From Candidatus Aminicenantota bacterium (GTDB lineage: Bacteria > Acidobacteriota > Aminicenantia > Aminicenantales > UBA4085), in NCBI GenBank assembly GCA_003154255.1, contig PMCY01000350.1:14989-23832 (forward strand): a DNA stretch of 8,844 nt, written 5' to 3'. Below the pieces are notes generated by a model, which worked only from the letters and a program-made list of their open reading frames with translations, did no database searches and had not been told where the DNA came from. The position numbers and the translations under genes were made by a program. Positions 5,079 to 8,844 of this stretch are shown piece by piece. The first letter of the stretch is position 1, and the number at the start of each line of letters is the position of its first letter.

Positions 5079-6214
5079 TCATGATCGCTTCGATCGGAAT
5101 TAAAAATAAGCAGGGCCGATCCGTCGTTCTGCTGGCGGTTTTCGCCTCCCTCACCCTCGCGGCCTGTTCGTCCAAGAACGCGAACCCGGCGGCCGGCCGG
5201 CCCCAGGCGGCCGCGCCCGTCAGCGTGGCCAAGGCGGCGGCCAAGGATATGCCTCTGCAGATCAAGGCCATCGGCAGCATCCAGGCCTATTCGTTCGTCC
5301 AGCTCAAGGCCCAGGTTTCCGGGCCGCTCAGCGGGGTCTTCTTCCATGAGGGGCAGGACGTCAAAAAAGGGGACGTGCTCTTCAAGATCGATCCGCGGCC
5401 CTTTGAGATCGCCGTGCGCCAGGCGGAGGCCGTCCTGGCCAAGGACCGGGCCCAGTTGCGGAACGCCGAAGAAGAAGTGACCCGGTTCACCGACCTGGCC
5501 GGCAAGGAATACGTGACCAAGGAACGGTACGAACAATATCGAGTCAGCGCCGATGTCCTGAAAGCCACGGTCCAGGCCGACGAGGCCGCCGCCGCCAACG
5601 CCCGATTGCAGCTCGACTATTGCACGATCGTCTCGCCTGTCGACGGCCGGACGGGCAGCCTGATGGTGTATCCCGGCAACCTCATCCGGGCCAGCGATAC
5701 GACGCCGCTCGTGGTCATCCATCAAATCCGTCCCATCTATGCCGCGTTCTCCGTGCCCGAGCAGAACCTGCCCCTGATCCGGACTTATAAAGGCAAGGGG
5801 GAGCTGAAAGCCGAAGCGTTCCTCAACAACAACAGCACCCCGATTCCCGGCGTCCTGGCCTTCATCGACAACGGCATCGACACGACGACCGGCATGGTCC
5901 TCCTGAAAGCGGAGTTTCCCAACGCCGATCTGTCTTTCTGGCCGGGGCAGTTCGTCAACATGGTCCTGACCCTGACCGTGGAGAAGAACGTCGTCGTCGT
6001 GCCCGCGCCCGCCGTGCAGACAGGACAGTCCGGCACCTTCGTCCTGGTCGTCAAGGACGACCGGACCGTCGAATCGCGCCCGGTGACGGTCATCCGGACC
6101 GTCGGCGAGGAATCCGTCATCGGCACGGGTTTGAAGGCGGGCGAGACCGTGGTCACCGACGGCCATCTGCGGGCCGTTCCCGGGGGCCGCGTCGAAATCA
6201 AAAAAGCGCTCTGA
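5075..6214 (+). CDS. RND efflux periplasmic adaptor (HlyD/AcrA family, MdtA-like)
   Basis: This 379-residue membrane-fusion protein should bridge the inner-membrane RND pump and the outer-membrane factor in the periplasm. A lipoprotein signal peptide ends in the lipobox LAA-Cys31, followed by a short Ala/Gly/Pro linker. The biotinyl-lipoyl half-motif VSGPLSGVFFHEGQDVKKGD (81-100) leads into VLFKIDPRPFE (101-111); an alpha-helical hairpin covers about 112-178; the second lipoyl half is LDYCTIVSPVDGRTGSL (180-196) with VYPGNLI after it. The beta-barrel domain contains FSVPEQNL (225-232) and FWPGQFVNMVL (288-298), and a membrane-proximal domain has VVPAPAVQTGQSGTFVLVV (308-326). The length is typical. 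GGAG (5067-5070) precedes ATG 5075 by four bases; a second in-frame ATG at 5081 is an equally possible start. The first ATG overlaps the stop of the upstream gene. The next gene starts 12 bases after its stop. Confidence 0.93.
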   Translation: MIMIASIGIKNKQGRSVVLLAVFASLTLAACSSKNANPAAGRPQAAAPVSVAKAAAKDMPLQIKAIGSIQAYSFVQLKAQVSGPLSGVFFHEGQDVKKGDVLFKIDPRPFEIAVRQAEAVLAKDRAQLRNAEEEVTRFTDLAGKEYVTKERYEQYRVSADVLKATVQADEAAAANARLQLDYCTIVSPVDGRTGSLMVYPGNLIRASDTTPLVVIHQIRPIYAAFSVPEQNLPLIRTYKGKGELKAEAFLNNNSTPIPGVLAFIDNGIDTTTGMVLLKAEFPNADLSFWPGQFVNMVLTLTVEKNVVVVPAPAVQTGQSGTFVLVVKDDRTVESRPVTVIRTVGEESVIGTGLKAGETVVTDGHLRAVPGGRVEIKKAL

Positions 6215-6226
6215 GCGGAGCCGACC

Positions 6227-8844
6227 ATGAACATGTCGCGCCCCTTTATCGAACGGCCGGTCATGACCACCCTGGTCATGCTGGCCATCCTCATCTTCGG
6301 CGTGATGTCCTTCCGCATGCTGCCGGTCAACGATCTGCCCAACGTCGATTTTCCGACGATCCAGGTTTCGGCCGGCCTGCCCGGGGCCAGTCCCGAAACG
6401 ATGGCCAGCTCGGTGGCCACGCCCCTGGAGAAGCAGTTTGCCACCATCGACGGCCTGGATTCGATGACTTCGACGAATATCCTGGGCAGCTCGACGATCA
6501 CTTTGCAGTTCTCCCTGCGCCGCAACCTCGACGCCGCCGCCCAGGACGTCCAGTCGGCCATCTCCCGGGCCCAGCGCCAGCTCCCCGTGCAGATGCCCGC
6601 CCCGCCGTCCTACCAGAAGGTCAACCCGGCCCTGACCCCGATCCTCTTCCTGGTCATCACCTCGCCCACGTTGCCGCTCTCGACCCTGGATGACTATGCC
6701 GAGATCATGATGTCCCAGAGGATCTCCATGGTCGACGGCGTGGCCCAGGTCATGGTCTACGGCTCGCAGATCTACGCCGTACGCGTCCAGCTTGATCCCG
6801 ACAAGCTGGCCTCGCGCAAGATCGGCCTGGACCAGGTCGGCCAGGCCATCCTCGGCGGAAACTCCAACCTGCCCACCGGCGTCCTCTATGGCCCGGACCA
6901 GGCTTTTACCGTGCAGACCAACGGCCAACTCTTCAACGCCGCCGCCTACCGCGAGCTCATCATCACGTACCGCAACGGCGCGCCGGTCCGACTGAAAGAC
7001 GTCGGCCGGGTTCTGGACAGTGTCCAGAACGACAAGACTGCGGCCTGGTATTTCGATAAAAACGGCAGCCAGCGGTCCCTCTTTCTCGCCGTCCAGCGCC
7101 AGCCCGGCACCAATACCGTGCAGGTCGCCGCGGCCGTCCGAAAGCTCCTGCCCATCTTCCGCCAGCAACTGCCGGCCTCGGTCGAATTCCAGGTCCTCTA
7201 CGACCGCTCCCAGTCCATCCGCGAATCGATCAACGACGTCGAGTTCACCCTGATCCTGGCCGTGGCCCTGGTCATCCTGGTGATCTTCTTCTTTCTGCGC
7301 AATTTCTCGGCCACCATCATTCCCAGCCTGGCCCTGCCGTTTTCGATCATGGGCACCTTCGCCGTGATGCAGCTCATGGGCTACAGCCTGAACAATCTCA
7401 CGCTGATGGCCCTGACCCTGTCCATCGGCTTTCTGGTCGACGACGCCATCGTCATGCTGGAGAATATCTTCCGCCACCAGGAGCTGGGCGAGGACGTCTG
7501 CACCGCCACCCTCAACGGGTCCCAGGAAATCGGCTTCACCATCCTGTCCATGACCCTCAGCCTGGCCGCGGTCTTCTTGCCCATCCTCTTCATGGGCGGG
7601 ATCCTGGGGCGCCTGTTCCACGAGTTCGCCGTGACCATCGCCGCGGCCGTCCTCATCTCCGGCGTCGTCTCCCTGACCTTGACCCCCATGCTGAGCAGCC
7701 GTGTCCTCAAGAATCCCGGCCAGGTCCGCCACGGGCGCGCCTACAAATCCATCGAGCGGATGATCGATCGTACGCTGGGATTCTACAAAACCACCCTGCG
7801 CTGGGCTCTCGGGCACCGGCTGCCTCTGGTCATTTTTTCCGGCGTCATCCTGGCCGGCACGGTCGTCCTGTTCAGCCGCATCCCCAAGGGTTTCATCCCC
7901 AGCGAAGACACCGGTCAGTTCAACGTCATCACCGAAGCGGCCCAGGGGATTTCCTTCGACTCCATGACCAAGCACCAGAACGCAATCGCTGAAGTGGTCA
8001 TCAAGCACCCGGACGTGGCCGCTTTCGTCTCCAGCCTAGGCGGGATCAGCGCCAGCAATTCCGGCCGCATGTTCGTCTTGGCCAAGCCGCGCGACGAACG
8101 GAAGACCGGCGTGGACCAGATCATCGAGCAGCTACGGCCCCGGGTCAACGGCTTCCCGGGCATCAATGTGTTCCTCCAGAATCCGCCTCCGGTCCAGGTC
8201 GGCGGACGGGTGGCCAAGAGCCTCTATCAATTCACCCTGCAGAGTCCGGATACCGACGAGCTCTACCGCAACGCCGCCCAGTTCGAGGCCCGCATCCGGG
8301 CCTTGCCGAGGCTGCAGGACGTCACCAGCGACATGCAGCTCAAGAATCCCCAGGTCAGTGTGGAGATCGATCGGGACAAGGCCCTGGCCCGCGGCGTTTC
8401 CCCGCAGCAGATCCAGGACGCCCTCTATTACAGCTATGGCCAGCGGCAAGTCTCGACGATCTATACCGCCAACAACCAGTACTGGGTCGTGGTCGAGCTC
8501 GAACCGAGCTTCCAACGTGATCCGGCCCAGCTGTCCAAGCTCTATATCACCTCCAAGTTCGGCGGGCTCGTGCCCCTGGATTCGGTGGCCCTGCTGTCCC
8601 GGACTTTCGGCCCCCTGTCGGTCAACCATTCCGGCCAGCTGCCCTCGGTCACGATTTCGTTCAATCTCAAGCCGGGGGTGTCCATCGGCGACGCGGTCAA
8701 CGAGATCACGGCCCTGGCCCGGACGACCCTGCCGACCACGATCAGCACCAATTTCCAGGGCACGGCCCAGGCCTTCCAGTCCTCGCTCCAGGGCCTCGGG
8801 GTGCTCCTGCTCATGACCATCCTGGTCATCTACATCATCCTGGG
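6227..8844 (+). CDS. RND-family efflux permease, MdtB/MdtC-like (cut by right edge)
   Basis: This is a proton-driven inner-membrane pump; 872 codons are present of a family length near 1,030. GGAG (6217-6220) precedes the ATG by six bases. Membrane segment 1 follows the family start SRPFIERPVMTT (4-15); segments 2-6 lie at about 341-490, and segment 7 at about 532-551. LVDDAIVMLEN (403-413) carries Asp405 and Asp406, the proton-relay pair equivalent to AcrB Asp407/Asp408. EIGFTILSMTLSLAAVFLPI and FMGGILGRLFHEFAVT resemble MdtB/MdtC/OqxB more than AcrB. GFIPSEDTGQF (555-565) opens the second periplasmic half, and membrane segment 8 begins near 858 at the edge. The missing part is the last transmembrane bundle. 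It forms one operon with the adaptor and channel genes upstream. A second mdtC-type permease may follow beyond the edge. The substrate is unknown. Confidence 0.95.
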   Translation, partial: MNMSRPFIERPVMTTLVMLAILIFGVMSFRMLPVNDLPNVDFPTIQVSAGLPGASPETMASSVATPLEKQFATIDGLDSMTSTNILGSSTITLQFSLRRNLDAAAQDVQSAISRAQRQLPVQMPAPPSYQKVNPALTPILFLVITSPTLPLSTLDDYAEIMMSQRISMVDGVAQVMVYGSQIYAVRVQLDPDKLASRKIGLDQVGQAILGGNSNLPTGVLYGPDQAFTVQTNGQLFNAAAYRELIITYRNGAPVRLKDVGRVLDSVQNDKTAAWYFDKNGSQRSLFLAVQRQPGTNTVQVAAAVRKLLPIFRQQLPASVEFQVLYDRSQSIRESINDVEFTLILAVALVILVIFFFLRNFSATIIPSLALPFSIMGTFAVMQLMGYSLNNLTLMALTLSIGFLVDDAIVMLENIFRHQELGEDVCTATLNGSQEIGFTILSMTLSLAAVFLPILFMGGILGRLFHEFAVTIAAAVLISGVVSLTLTPMLSSRVLKNPGQVRHGRAYKSIERMIDRTLGFYKTTLRWALGHRLPLVIFSGVILAGTVVLFSRIPKGFIPSEDTGQFNVITEAAQGISFDSMTKHQNAIAEVVIKHPDVAAFVSSLGGISASNSGRMFVLAKPRDERKTGVDQIIEQLRPRVNGFPGINVFLQNPPPVQVGGRVAKSLYQFTLQSPDTDELYRNAAQFEARIRALPRLQDVTSDMQLKNPQVSVEIDRDKALARGVSPQQIQDALYYSYGQRQVSTIYTANNQYWVVVELEPSFQRDPAQLSKLYITSKFGGLVPLDSVALLSRTFGPLSVNHSGQLPSVTISFNLKPGVSIGDAVNEITALARTTLPTTISTNFQGTAQAFQSSLQGLGVLLLMTILVIYIIL

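Noticed and set aside
4892..8008. A 1,038-codon minus-strand open frame opposite the efflux operon
   Set aside because: It is codon-aligned and antisense to the adaptor and permease genes, which share one phase and lack TTA, CTA and TCA codons; that alone keeps the opposite frame open. Its product is a low-complexity run rich in Gly, Asp, Gln, His and Arg with no domain, while the plus strand encodes clear RND proteins.

Overview
The window is GC-rich bacterial chromosome. It suggests a Gram-negative (diderm) organism, because it holds an outer-membrane-factor / periplasmic-adaptor / RND-pump operon with two lipoprotein signal peptides and a GT9 (heptosyltransferase-type) glycosyltransferase of the kind used for cell-surface glycans. 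Codon third positions in the real genes are dominated by G/C. The style would fit a deep-branching phylum such as Aminicenantes/Acidobacteriota or a deltaproteobacterium, but that is an impression and I cannot fix the taxon. No mobile element, CRISPR array, tRNA or rRNA was seen.

Layout, left to right. (1) 1-312, minus strand: the N-terminal part of an exported TPR protein running off the left edge, with a strong RBS and an 8-bp hairpin just upstream of it. (2) 313-673: a more AT-rich spacer. Its right part holds, on the minus strand, what looks like the eroded C-terminal tail of an Eco57I/PglX-type DNA methyltransferase. (3) 674-997, plus: a small GIY-YIG nuclease-domain protein (UPF0213/YhbQ-like), whose stop codon interlocks with that of (4) 994-2127, minus: a GT9 glycosyltransferase. 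Its coding signal continues upstream to about 2292 without a normal start codon. (5) 2128-2443: this extension plus a divergent promoter region. (6) 2444-3367, plus: a PAP2-type membrane phosphatase/phosphotransferase, apparently made from a leaderless or near-leaderless mRNA. (7) 3368-3626: a promoter with a perfect TATAAT and a ~200-nt structured leader. (8) 3627 to the right edge, plus: a tight three-gene tripartite efflux operon: TolC/NodT-like lipoprotein (3627-5078), HlyD/AcrA-like lipoprotein adaptor (5075-6214, ATGA overlap), and an MdtB/MdtC-like RND permease (6227 onward, cut by the window edge after 872 codons).

How they work together: the three efflux genes would assemble one inner-membrane to outer-membrane export channel driven by the proton gradient. 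The substrate cannot be read from sequence. The GT9 and PAP2 genes share a divergent control region and could both act in envelope glycan or lipid metabolism, but nothing shows they act in one pathway. I found no clearly new multi-gene system. The items most worth checking are the startless N-terminal extension of the GT9 gene, the structured leader of the efflux operon, and the methyltransferase remnant beside the nuclease gene.
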